Under the pieces are notes generated by a model. It made no database searches. It had not been told where the DNA came from and was given only the letters and a program-made list of their open reading frames with translations. Source: Echinochloa phyllopogon (lineage: Eukaryota > Streptophyta > Magnoliopsida > Poales > Poaceae). From it: a stretch of 64,000 bases of DNA. Positions 53,036 to 63,850 of the stretch are shown one piece after another. The position numbers and the translations under genes are program-made. The stretch is from the NCBI GenBank assembly GCA_033239725.1, contig BTCW01000002.1, positions 11,441,001-11,505,000 on the forward strand, in the 5' to 3' direction. Each line of letters begins with the position of its first letter. The stretch's first letter is position 1.

Positions 53036-55108
53036 GAATAAAGGTCTGGCAATATGGAGAAGCTAAGAAACTTAGCAAGTGATGGGAGCCCCTATGACTA
53101 GCTTGGGGGTGTTAAGGTGTGGCTATAAAATGCGGCTATGACTAGCCCCTATGACTAGCCCCTATGACTCACCTTAATATGAGTATGACAAGTCCACCAA
53201 CGAAGAAAGCCATGGAGGAGGGAGAAGAGAAACCCATGGTTGAAGAGCCTGAAAAAGAACTGGCACAAACGTGCCAGAAGTTGAGCAACCAGGATGAGAA
53301 GGTCACTGAAGGCAAGCCTTGGCAGATGGACAAGAACAATGTCCTCTTCCAAGCATTCACAACCAAATTCAAGAGGCTTGCCAAAGCCACGTAACATCTA
53401 GACCTTTATGATCCATCTATAGAGCAGATGTCATGTGGTTGTATCCTGTAGAGCACCATTAGTTTCAATTTATTTCCCAATTCAATTTCTCTTTGCTCAA
53501 ATCATTGTTTAGGAGGTGCTCTAATTATTTCCCTTCCAAACATTTTGTTTACAACCTTAGCTTCATGAATAAATAAAATTAGAGTTGAATGCAAAAAGAA
53601 TAAAATTGTCGCTCCGGTTGGTGCATTTGAACCAACCGGAGATTGCCCTGTTTAACAGAAAGATACATGAGTACATGCATGACACAGTGGAGGATCAGGA
53701 TGAGGACGAGCAGGCCGGCCAGCTAACTCAGTACCTTTCAAGGTTGAATCCCTACCAATGAAGAGTCCAAGCTTGGGGGATGACCCCCATCAGGTACGAT
53801 CCGAATTACTCAGCACTTTGGTAATTCAATTGAAAATACTTCCTTTGAATAAACTCCCAACCATGCATGGAATGAAACATATGCCTCTCACTTTGGAAAT
53901 GATGAATAGTTGCTCTGTCATTAATTTTGCTAGTACTTTGTTGCAACTAGTTGCTTGACTATGCTTGAGTTATTTGGCATAAGTAGAAATGAACCTAAAA
54001 ACCTTGTGGGAGCATATGCCTTATTCCAAGTCTAGGTTGTTGTGGGAATTGATATAGTGAGACTTTGGTTGAATTCTATTTCTGCTCTTAGTATGGTGAA
54101 AATCTCGGTTGTTTATGCTTTCAAAATTAAAAGAAAGTTCCTCATTGGTCATAATACCTACCAGAGCCATATGATAGGATTAGTTCTAAACTTTCTACCA
54201 TATGCTGCTTGTCATCTTAGTGAGCTTTGTCAAATTGTTGTGACCTTAGTGAGGAATCTTTCATGCTTCTAAGATCGAGATGCACATACACTCCACCTCT
54301 CACTTGCAATTCCTACTTGGGAGTTAGCAAAACCATACCATCATCCATTCCATAAATAAAATTTCATGTTCTTTGATTCCCTCTCCAAATATCTTTAAAG
54401 TAGAGGCATGGGCTATGCAAAAAGAAAAAGAAAAGCATGCCAATTGGCATGGCAAAACAATGAGAAAAAGAAAAGCATGCCAAAAGGCATAGCAAAAATA
54501 TGAATAAAAGATAGCCCATGCTCTCGAAAAATAAATCAAGGAGAGGAAGAATCATTCCATGAAATTCCGCCAAATTCCACTCCACATATTCCACTCCACA
54601 TATTCCACACACTTGCACTTCTCGATCTAGAGTGTGATTTGATTCTCCTAAGATCCGGTCTTTGACTTAGCAATATATAAGATGCTTGTATGCCTTCATC
54701 CTTTGTCCCTGAGCCACACGAAAGCCAAATTAGATGTTAGGATGAAAAGAAGGCAAAGCCTTTGGTGAGGATTCAAATACACTTGAGCGATTGAGTGAGC
54801 CAATGAGGAACAATTTATCTTTTCACAAAAGGGTGAAAACTCCGAGATAGGATCCTGAAAAGAGTAGGGTGGAATAAAACTAAGTTAAACTGTTCATTCT
54901 TTCAACCGCCCAAGATAAGGAGATTGCTATAAGCCCCATAGGTAAAATGGTGAATTAATACCTTACTAGTGATTCAAGTATTTGTTTGAGTACTAGTTGT
55001 TTATGAAGTTACCTGCAAGAAAAATGACATTGTAGCAACTCCTGATCCACCGAGCCTAAGTTTTATCTTTGCTCGAGGACGAGCAAAGAGCCAAGCTTGG
55101 GGGAGCTT
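53036..55108 (+). other. 3' internal region of Athila-like element
   Basis: About 2 kb, mostly noncoding. ORF 53164-53394 encodes a Lys/Glu-rich peptide of unknown nature. CCCCTATGACTAG repeats lie at 53091-53170. AAGCATGCC-type inverted segments occur at 54415-54510. It ends in CTCGAGGACGAGCAAAGAGCC then AAGCTTGGGGGAGCT, a polypurine tract beside the right LTR. No env-like gene was recognised. Confidence 0.55.
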
Positions 55109-56583
55109 GTTGGCGGTCGTGACAACCCAAATTCGACCACCAATACGCGGGAATAAATGAGAGACTATGCAACATTCCATGTACTTAGGTTTTATTTCCA
55201 ATGGAGTTCCACGAGTTTTGGTGAGTGTCGCTTGGGGCAGGTACAACATTGCGAAATACGTGCTATAGGGGTCGGAAATGACTGAATCGGCCGAACGACC
55301 CATTCGGCCGGTTACCCCCCTTAGCCGTACAGGCCGCCGGGAGCCGTCCACGTCTACAACAACCCAGCAACGACTGTGCAAGCCACGTAGGACGCCCGCC
55401 AACTCATTTCGGAGCACCGACACATCAGCCTGGGTCCATACTACACAAGTCTAAGCAGCCAGGCCGGCCCAGGAGGGACCCAAAGGGCAGAGGCGGTGCA
55501 GAGGAGTGGGCCTGGACCCTGAGGCCTGTTCGGCCGAACAGAGGCCTTCGGCCGAACCGACTCCCCTGCAGAAACCGCCTCCAGAAGCAAATCTGAGCCA
55601 TTGGGAGCCAAGGCGGCAAGATGGACGGTTCGGCCGAACAGGTCGGTTCGGCCGAACCGACCTTCTTCGCCCGAATCAAGGGGGGATATTCCCTGGATGC
55701 CTTGACGGTTACTCCACTTCAACCGACCATTGAGTACTATAAATAGAGGGCCAAGCTGCTCATTTGAGTACACAACACAAGAGTAGAGTGCAGGCGAAGC
55801 ACTGTTAGTTCTCCACTTGTATCAGTAGAGATAGGGAGAGAGGAGAGGTGAGCGTCCCGGAGAGGAGCCGAAGTGTCGGCCCTTTTCCCGTTGTACCTCT
55901 ACGGATGCGGCTCTGCTTCGAGTGACATCCGGGGCATGTCTGGTAACTCTTGTATCTCTCTCTGATTAATTGAGCATTCAGTTCTTACATTTATATACTT
56001 GTCTCGTTCTTCGTTCAATGCTTAGTTGATTGGTATAACTGTATACCGGTTGCTTAGCTTGGGTGCTTATCTTGCTATAGGAGATAAGTAGTTATTGACT
56101 AGTGTAGGAGTGGTTCCTAGACTTGCCAGTAACCTTAGTTTCTGCCTGTCGCAACGGAGGTGGTAGCCGTAAGGTGGTGACAGCCCTTTCAGTCTTCGTA
56201 GTCCATCACGTTAGTTCCGGTGTCCTAGGACCCAAGGTTCAGGGTAACCGGCACCCCTTCTCATCCCTTTCCGTGTGTCGGAGGCTCTGTAGTCCCGAAG
56301 CAAGTATCTATCTGTATCTTCTGCTCTGCTCAGTCAATCGGTAGAATACCCTTACCAGACATGTACCCTCTCTACCCTCCTACCTCTTCTCTTCTCTCCT
56401 TGTTGTCGTCATCCACCTCATCCATTTCATTCATCCACTCCATCTACCTAGGACAACTTAGTTTAGGATTAGTACACTTCTCGTTCCCCATGGAAATCGA
56501 TACCTTGGAATACTCCCGGGTGAAAGCTACATCGGTATCCGTCCGCTTGCGGATTTATCTGTAGGCCGTAAGGAGTGCCAACA
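55109..56583 (+). repeat. Right LTR of Athila-like element
   Basis: 1,475 bp, TGTTGGCGG...GTGCCAACA. It matches the split left LTR except for the first 214 bp, missing there. TATA box CTATAAATAG near 55738. Four copies of (G/C)TTCGGCCGAAC lie 80-210 bp upstream of it. Confidence 0.9.
55528..55657 (+). promoter_or_regulatory. Cluster of palindromic TTCGGCCGAA motifs in Athila U3
   Basis: GTTCGGCCGAAC at 55528-55539, CTTCGGCCGAAC at 55546-55557, then GTTCGGCCGAAC at 55628-55639 and 55646-55657. Each is a (near-)perfect palindrome, paired about 18 bp apart. In the left LTR three of the four are intact (25367, 25457, 25475). Possible binding sites for a dimeric factor; no factor is known to me. 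Confidence 0.5.
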
Positions 56584-57460
56584 ATAATATGGCAAGTTGT
56601 GGGACGATGGAAGTGCACAATACAGAATGACATACGATGGCTCCTGTTTTATAGTCCAAGCAGTGACGCGCATGACAGAAACTGAAGCACTCACAATAAA
56701 AAAACTGATCGCATCCATCCATCCATCCATGCATCCATCCATCAGTCCACATTCACATTCACCAAGGTGATGTTCATCGGAACCTCCTGGCACCACACGA
56801 TCTCGGCGTCTGTACAACAGAAACATACAGGAGAAACTTCAGATAACAGATAAGAGAACTGCAGTATTAGGTAGCAAAATAGGCACTTAATATATTAAAT
56901 ATTATCTTGGCTTGGTCTTGGAGTGCAGCTTGATAAGAACTAGGATGCTATTGAAACATATCAGGATATTTACATGCTTTTAAACTTGCACAGATCCTTT
57001 GGCGGAACTAAATAAAGAAATGATCTACCAATGCCAACCAAGCAAACACTCATTGCTGAGCCAACATATCAGAAGTTCAGTCTTCAGTACAGTGTCCCCA
57101 ATCATTTGATGCAGAAGAATTTTCAGATTCGTTTTTCAATATCCATCAAACTGGAGTACATCTAAGGAATTGAAGAAACAGGAAGCGAGGAGAGGGAGTG
57201 GAGGAAGGCAGGCACACACACCTCGGAACCTCCTGGCACCACACGATCTCGGCATCTGACAAGAGAAATTAGATGTGCTGCTCCCTCTCCTTCTCCTTCC
57301 TCATCTTCTGTTAGTAGAGCATATGCAAATTGTTATGAATAGAACTTGTACATGAGAGGGGAAATAGAAATATAGTACACAATATAGGATCAATTTTCTG
57401 AGAATTACTATCAGACATGTATCAAACATAAAATGGGCACTGAACTACTATATTACCTGA
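56584..57460. other. Intergenic, with microsatellite and a repeated 36-bp segment
   Basis: (CATC)n-type microsatellite at 56712-56746. CGGAACCTCCTGGCACCACACG then ATCTCGGC is present at 56778-56812 and again at 57224-57258. It lies downstream of the minus-strand gene that follows, so it may include its 3' untranslated exons. No ORF. Confidence 0.5.
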
Positions 57461-58150
57461 TCATTCAGTTTCAGGGAAAAGGGCCTTCTCAAGCTTCTGC
57501 ATCATTCTAACTCGTTGCGCCTTTTCCTCATTAGACATTGCACTAATATCTTGTGAGGCGAGGTTGTTATAAGTCTCCATCATCTTTATCTCTTTGTCAA
57601 ACTTCTTTCCTTCTTTGTAATCTTTTGCTGTCAGTTGAGCAAGTCTTGTGGCCTCTAGCTTATCAGAAGCTATCTTCTCCTGTCTGTCCAATAGCTTCAT
57701 GCGCTTCTCATTGTTTGTCTCTTGGAATTTTCTGTACCTATCAAATTTATCTAGCTCAATAGGAGACTCCTTTGAGTGACCATCATCACTACTGTTGGAG
57801 CCCTTGCCTTTCTTAGCTGCCAGAGCTGCCATTTTAGCTTGCTTCTGACCCATTGGTCGCTTTGGCGTCTCATCACAAGTGTCCTCATTTTCCTCAGACC
57901 CTGATTCCAGGTGAAATGATTTCCTTTTGCGTGCATTCTTCAGGTTTTCATTGTATGTTTTCCACTTTGGCACTTCTCGACATATTTTCCAAACCTCCAT
58001 TAGCATATAAGGTCCAGTAACATCTTTGTTTTCTTTGTTGTCATCCACATAGAATTTGTGTGCTGCATCAAGCCACATTTCAGCCGAATATCCACTTGTG
58101 AATACTCCACGAGCCTTAACGTAACGAATTAGAAAATAACATGCTGAAAA
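57461..58150 (-). CDS. PIF/Harbinger ORF1-like protein with NAM-associated C-terminal domain (partial model)
   Basis: Minus-strand ORF ending TGA at 57461-57463; the coding exon probably starts at an AG near 58145, not at the ORF's upstream ATG. Visible parts: ARGVFTSGYSAEMWLDAAHKFY cut short, VWKICREVPKWKTYNE, a Ser/Glu/Asp-rich acidic stretch, RPMGQKQAKMAALAAKKGKG and a long Lys/Glu/Gln-rich helix. This is the layout of plant Harbinger ORF1-type / NAM-associated proteins, in which a Myb/trihelix-like region and a basic RPxGxKxAK segment are followed by a coiled coil (family knowledge). The DNA-binding first half is not seen, so this is either truncated or has further exons. A possible first exon is at 58582-58640. 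It could be a domesticated gene or a leftover of a transposon; no transposase ORF2 is nearby. Confidence 0.6.
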   Translation of the reverse strand, partial: FSACYFLIRYVKARGVFTSGYSAEMWLDAAHKFYVDDNKENKDVTGPYMLMEVWKICREVPKWKTYNENLKNARKRKSFHLESGSEENEDTCDETPKRPMGQKQAKMAALAAKKGKGSNSSDDGHSKESPIELDKFDRYRKFQETNNEKRMKLLDRQEKIASDKLEATRLAQLTAKDYKEGKKFDKEIKMMETYNNLASQDISAMSNEEKAQRVRMMQKLEKALFPETE

Positions 58151-58581
58151 GTTAGTTTCATGGATCAGTTTAGGAATTGGAAAATACAAGGTTACATGAT
58201 TATGCTCACATCTGCTTGCTATGTTAAAAAATTCCCAGCAGATTCACTGTTCAATTTAATTGAATTTAAACACAGAACCTTGCCATCAGTTTGAGACGTA
58301 GCAAAGTACAAGGTTATATGATTACACTTACATCCGCTTGCTATTTTTATAAAAGTTTGCAGCAATTCCATTTGCCAGTTTAGAATTCAGAACACATGAC
58401 CTGCTATCTAAAGCTTTAATTCAGAACACATGAACTAGGTTGCAGAAAACATGAATTAGGTTGCAGAACACATTACTAGATCAGCTCAAATCTACATTTT
58501 TTTCCCTAACAAGCATATGGAAATTAGCAAGGTACAGCTAGTTCTAGCACAAACATCCAAAGCACATAAATCAGAGATTAC

Positions 58582-58640
58582 CAAGATCCAGGAGAAGAGT
58601 CATCGCCGGCAGATGGTGAAGGAGGGAAAGGGAAACCCAT
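58582..58640 (-). CDS. Possible first exon of the Harbinger ORF1-like gene
   Basis: ATG at 58638-58640 followed by 19 codons (Pro/Ser-rich) and a good GTAATC donor. The upstream sequence is GC-rich like a promoter/5' leader, with a (GCC)n tract at 58788-58815. The link to the exon at 57461 is a guess: phase 2 at the donor and the intervening exon are unverified. Confidence 0.3.
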
Positions 58641-61600
58641 GGACGCCGGCGAGCTGCTGGGGAAGGTGCCGTCGATGGAGAAAGGTGCCGTCGCCGGGAC
58701 GGTGGCCGCTACTGACCCGCCACCGCTTCCTCTAGAACGGGGCGGCGGTGCTAACCCAACACCATGGGCACGAGCGAAGGAGAGACCCGCCGCCGCCGCC
58801 GCCGCCGCCGCCGCCCCGACACCGCGACCTAGTATCTCCAAATGAGTCTGCCGCCGCTTGGGATGTGACCGTGCGAGATGCGAGCTGAGGGCCTCCGACG
58901 CGAGCGTCCGTGGAAGCCAGCCGGCGGTGCAGCGCGCGGCGCGCACGCGGCACGCTCTGGGGCGCTTGGCGTTCTGCGCGGGCGTGGCGAGGACCGTAGC
59001 TTGAAGACATGCATCATATGCATGCGACGCAATGCAAGCCTCTGACTTCCGTAGTCCCGTTGCTTTGTCCTCAACAAAAGAAAAAGGAAAAGAAATCATC
59101 AGAGAAGCCTCTGACTTTGCCACCGAGACCAAGCCGAAGCGCAGGCGTACGTCAGCACCTGCCTCCGTACGTACGTGCCCGGCCGGCCAGAAAGCGGCAC
59201 GGTGCGGCAGTGCCAGTGCGTCACGCGCGCACCCAAATTAGATAAAAACCAAATTAGTTGTAATTAACCATGGCTAGCAACACCACTATCGAACAACGAA
59301 ATATTACATCAAGGCATCTACTCTGAGCCATGTATGAAACTTGAGCACAATCCACCTAAGGCTTCGTTTGGCGATTAGTGGGTTCAATTCACGGGTGCCT
59401 CGTTCCAAGAAGGGATGGGTCGCCACCCAATCCCACGTCCATGCGGGGCAGGGTTGTCGATGCGGGGCACCCAATCCACGTCGATGCAGGGCAGTAGGGG
59501 GTTGAATCCCTTAGATGTTGTTTACTATTTGACAAAGCTAAGATTATACTACGTTATTCCACGATTGTAGAATTCAACCAAACCAGCATCACAAAAAATG
59601 AGAAAAATATAAATGAATAGAAATTCAACTTAATCGTGATGCCTCTGTTTCACAGGAAATTAAAGCAATCAGAAAAAATTTAAAAAGAGAAATTCAGCTT
59701 AAACGTGATGCCTTCGTCTCATATGGAAACAGGAGATGTCTCGATAATTCAACATAAGTATAAGTGCATAACTAACACATATGGTAATTCCTATTACAAA
59801 ACAAGTGAACGAGAGATGACTGGTAAAAAGTAATGGCATAAAGAAGTTAAGCTCTTCGCAAAATTGGAGGAGAATATCTACAGCAAAAGGACCCCCAGTT
59901 AACATATACAGACTAAACTGTTAGAACCCCATCAAAATCATAGGAAGCTTCGACACTATCTAGAGTCCATATAGGAATATAAGTTCATGCATATGTATGC
60001 TGTTAAATCTGATTTGTGTAGTGGTGGACTCAAGCTCCATGACTAGCTCTAGCTCCGCAAAGTGCTTCATCTTTGTATTGCATCTTCCTTAGCTGCCAAA
60101 CATTGTCAACAAGACAAAGAAACATTAGTGATTAACAAAGTCACCAAAGTAGACATAACGACCAAATGTCCCAACAGAAAATTCAGCAAAATGAACCAAA
60201 AGGATAAAATAACAGCAACCAAACTTGAGAGAATGTGGTCAACTATTTATCCAAAGTAATGCATTGGCCAACATTGGTTATCAGATCTAGAACTATGAAC
60301 TAATATGAACACTATATGTGTGCTAACCAGAAATATGAAATAATTTGTGTTGCTTCAAGCAAAAGACAGACACTTGTAAACTGCTATAAAATGTCCATAC
60401 AGTGAAAAGCCATATGATTGATCATCCTTTATAAAGTCACAAATCACAACTAATTAAAAGAAATATCAATTAGTATAGTAGGAAGCTACCCTAGAAGGAA
60501 AATATCAATTAGAAATATCAATTACTATAGTAGGGAGATTCTCTTTGCGGGACAACCTAGATGTATGCCTTGGTCTTTTTTCTCTACTTCCTCTATAAAT
60601 AGCATTATCTCTTCGTCCTCATCTTCCCTCTTCCTAACTAAATCATCTATTCTTGCTCATTTTTCTACAAAAAAATTGATAGTATAGAACTTTCAGAAGC
60701 ATCTATATATCAACCCAAGGATCTGATATAGAAAATATTTCTTTCAAACATTGAGAAGAAATAGATAGAAAAAACTATTGACAGATGCTTACCATATGAT
60801 TAAAACTAATGCATAAACCAATCAGTGATCAAACATATGAAATGTGTACAGATAAATTAGTAAAGATTTGTATGATCAGCAACTAAGCATCACTATCCCA
60901 CACAATAAGCAATCATGAAAAAAAATGTAACTAACAAAATGAAATATGCATATAGACAAGCTTAGGGCTCAGCATTGTCACAGTTGAAAAGCCAAAGGCT
61001 CCTAGTTAAATATTTTAACTTCCTGCAAAATGAGCTGGACTTTTGCTCACATAGAGATACTACTCGATTCCATATATACAAAGCCGCATTAGAGCAATTT
61101 GTGGTACATATAAAGTATGTTCATTATCTAAAGGTACTGATCAGACATGAATCTAGGATCAACAACTTAGGAGGCTATTTATCAACTAAACCAACATTTA
61201 CTAGAATCTAACCAACCATGAGCTTTACTAAAATTTTAAATTTACTATGAGTACTAGCACAAATCCACACTGGGCAAAGGCATCACAATTTCAGGAACCT
61301 TAGGCCACACGGGTGACAAGAACAAAAGATAAATCCACACAAGGCAAAAGCTCAAGAACAGGAGACAGGAAACCAATCCAAGAACAGGTAAATCGAGTGG
61401 TTGTGTAGTACCTGCACTACCCACACGGATGGACACCAATCCAAGAAGACCTCCGCCCAGCTCTTGTTCCTTGCTGCAGCCAGTCCCGCTCTTCCTCCCC
61501 GCGTTGCAGCTGGCCCTAGGCGTCACCTCCGCCACCGGCACCTACCATTACAAAGCTTCGAGATTGAATCCCAAACCCTAGGAGCGAACAAGAGGAGAAG

Positions 61601-62165
61601 GTTGGAACGGAGGAGCTAGAGAGGAGGCAGGGGCTCACAGGGAGGTCCTGCTACTGCCGGCACAAGGAAGGAGAGGACGACGAAGACACGAGAGTTCTGT
61701 TCCACGCGACGGGAGGGGATTTTTTGTTCACCCGTGGATTAACGGGGTTCGGGCTGGCTTCCACACCAACACACGAGTTGTCAAATGTGTTTTTTGGCCC
61801 AGCAGTGGAAACTGACCCGGCGTTGGCCTCCTTCCATGGCTGGCGAGGTTTGGGCCCTCATCTATGTTGTTCCTCCAGTTGACAAATGAAGCCTGAAGAT
61901 ATAGGGGCAAGTAACCTTGGTAGCAAGGCCATGGGAGGAAACATCAATTGAAATTGTATGGAGAAAAGAAATTTTTCACACACGGTAAAAGAGATGATCA
62001 ACTAATACACCTTTGTTGTATGAGTCGCTCTTCATTTAAGTTTGGGCGTTCGTGGACAAACAATACCATAACAAAGACAAAACGTTATGAAAACTAAGCT
62101 ACATGATATTTTTTGGTTAGTTTCTTAAAAATCACCATCAATGCTATACAAACAAAAAAAACTTA
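58641..62165. other. Long intergenic stretch, no supported gene
   Basis: 58641-59000 is GC-rich with a (GCC)n run. 59360-59520 has repeated GGGGCA/CCCAATCC segments, possibly a MITE. 60440-60540 holds a small duplication of AAATATCAATTAGTATAGTAGG. 61400-61700 has GC-rich sequence with CCCTAGGAG-type leader features on the minus strand, perhaps an old 5' exon, but no domain. The rest is AT-rich. Confidence 0.45.
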
Positions 62166-62467
62166 TTTCCTTCTTTGTAATCTTTTGCTGTCAGTTGAGC
62201 AAGTCTTGTGGCCTCTAGCTTATCAGAAGCTATCTTCTCCTGTCTGTCCAATAGCTTCATGCGCTTCTCATTGTTTGTCTCTTGGAATTTGCTGTACCTA
62301 TCAAATTTATCTAGCTCAATAGGAGACTCCTTTGAGTGACCATCATCACTACTGCTGGAGCCCTTGCCTTTCTTAGCTGCCAGAGCTGCCATTTTAGCTT
62401 GCTTCTGACCCATTGGTCGCTTTGGCGTCTCATCACAAGTGTCCTCATTTTCCTCAGACCCTGATTC
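62166..62467 (-). pseudogene. Near-identical partial copy of the ORF1-like gene
   Basis: 302 bp matching 57606-57907 at a constant offset of 4,560 with no indels and only two substitutions (T/G at 57731/62291 and T/C at 57795/62355). It covers the acidic stretch, the RPMGQKQAK basic part and the start of the coiled coil. Flanks on both sides are unrelated, so this is a small internal copy rather than a gene duplication. The frame is still open (62144-62575), but there is no start or end of its own. Confidence 0.88.
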
Positions 62468-62772
62468 ATAACTAGGGTTTTTTAAAAACGATGTTTGTAG
62501 AGAGTTTTTATCGTTTTGGGCATTACTTTTCTCACCATGGAATTTGTTTACCCACCCCACATACCCACCAATCAAATAGTTTATACCTCTTTATCTTTCC
62601 CTAATAAAATACGGAAGCGATCTATATATATTCTGCCGGTTTTTGTTAATCTTTTTGGCCGTCGCAAAGATGCATGCATGGACGTCACGCTCTGCCTCCT
62701 GATGCTCTCCCGCGCCGCCACACCGCCCTCTGGAGCTCGCCGGCCAAAGAGGCGCCTCTTCTCGGGAGCGTG

Positions 62773-63180
62773 ATGAAGAAGAAGCAGGCGGGCCTCCCGA
62801 GAAGCGGCAACGCTTACAACTCCGACGACGACTCAGCCCTGCTCCAGCACGGAGACGCCAAGATCAAGGGCCGGAAGCGAAGCTCGTCAAAGCAGCAGCA
62901 GGGCGACGCCGCGGCGCCAAAGCGGCCGGCAGCTCTCTCGGCGCGTTCGACGGCAACATTGCGGCGACGTGGCGCCTGCATCGTGCCCTGGCCAGTCCGT
63001 GGCTCTTCCTCCGCAGGAGGAACGATCGCACTGCTCCGTGCCGCTGTGCGTGATGACCTTCTTACCTTTGCCTGTGTTGCCTTTCGCAGTAAAGTTTTCA
63101 GCAGTTTTTTCACCTTTCCAATTTTTGTTTTCCGATATGTTTTCGGTTCGGCTATTTTGATTTCTTCTCCTGATGATTAA
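62773..63180 (+). CDS. Hypothetical small ORF
   Basis: 135 codons from ATG 62773. The N-terminal half is Lys/Ser/Gln/Asp-rich and hydrophilic (NAYNSDDDSALLQ, KGRKRSSSKQQQGD); the C-terminal half is hydrophobic (FFTFPIFVFRYVFG) and may be noncoding. No domain was recognised. It could be a broken first exon of an unknown gene. Low support. Confidence 0.2.
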   Translation: MKKKQAGLPRSGNAYNSDDDSALLQHGDAKIKGRKRSSSKQQQGDAAAPKRPAALSARSTATLRRRGACIVPWPVRGSSSAGGTIALLRAAVRDDLLTFACVAFRSKVFSSFFTFPIFVFRYVFGSAILISSPDD

Positions 63181-63449
63181 GGGGTTCAATAAATTAAGGT
63201 GAGGTGAGGTGAGCGAGGACATAATTACAGTGTTGTTCTATGATTATTCCATCACACATATATAAAAATTTTGGCATTTAAAATACTTATGATACTCTGT
63301 TTTAGAAAAGATCTAACATAATAATGTGAAGTTCAATCTAATTTAAAATGTTTTTCTAATACACGCGCGACACACCCTACTACTAGTTCAAAAAAAGGAG
63401 AAAGCGAAAGACATTTTATATAATCTTGATTGGGAACGAAAACTTTCCC

Positions 63450-63626
63450 GAGGCTTACTTATCGCTTGTATACGATTTGATAATAAGAAGCTGTTTTTAC
63501 GCACCAATTTGTTCATATCTCTGGAGAAATCTTGAGTTCACTCTATCCATTGGATACTGATAGAGCTCTGGGGCCAGGGCCCAGGGCTGGAAATTAAGGG
63601 AATCGAAAAATACATATGGAATTATT
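63450..63626 (+). repeat. Copy of the sequence following inhibitor gene 3
   Basis: Matches 23594-23757 in the same orientation, about 40 kb away. Most of the central 110 bp is identical (CCAATTTGTTCATATCTC, GAGTTCACTCTATCCATTGG), with small indels. No inhibitor-like coding sequence precedes it here. Confidence 0.8.
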
Positions 63627-63686
63627 GCTAGTTGACCACCTCAGGTAATATATCTCTCTTGCGGCTGATTCGACCACCATGGCTGC

Positions 63687-63736
63687 GTTGTGCTACGCGA
63701 AGAAAGAGCATGTTGTGCTACGCGAAGAAAGAGCAT
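63687..63736 (+). repeat. 25-bp tandem duplication
   Basis: GTTGTGCTACGCGAAGAAAG then AGCAT, twice in a row, exact. Confidence 0.9.
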
Positions 63737-63850
63737 GTTGTATCTTGATGTCTAATCGATGGATCGGACCATGCATGCATAGTTTCTTTGGTACTACCTC
63801 CGAATGCTAATATATGAAGTTGAGACAATATTTGTTAGCGAGTAAAATCC

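Larger units (their letters stand above)
25153..56583 (+). mobile_element. Athila-like Gypsy element carrying two nested insertions
   Basis: Own sequence is 25153-25900, 38499-41722 and 53036-56583. It includes LTR pieces, a primer site TGGCGCCGTTGCCGGAGAA at 39019-39037 seven bases after the LTR, an Athila-type gag, pol remnants, and a 3' internal region ending in a polypurine tract before the right LTR at 55109. The left LTR is truncated, so no target duplication can be seen. RT catalytic motifs are missing, so the element was non-autonomous even before it was interrupted. It is the oldest of the nest, since both other elements sit inside it. Confidence 0.85.

Noticed and set aside
55109..55322. 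Possibility that the LTR starts at 55323 and that 55109-55322 is internal
   Set aside because: A polypurine tract lies just before 55109 and the sequence there begins TGTTGG, pairing with the CCAACA end at 56583; the left copy is simply truncated.
58578..59132. 184-codon minus ORF upstream of the Harbinger-like gene as a separate protein
   Set aside because: It contains a (GCC)n-encoded poly-Ala run and low-complexity sequence; only its last 19 codons are plausible as a first exon.
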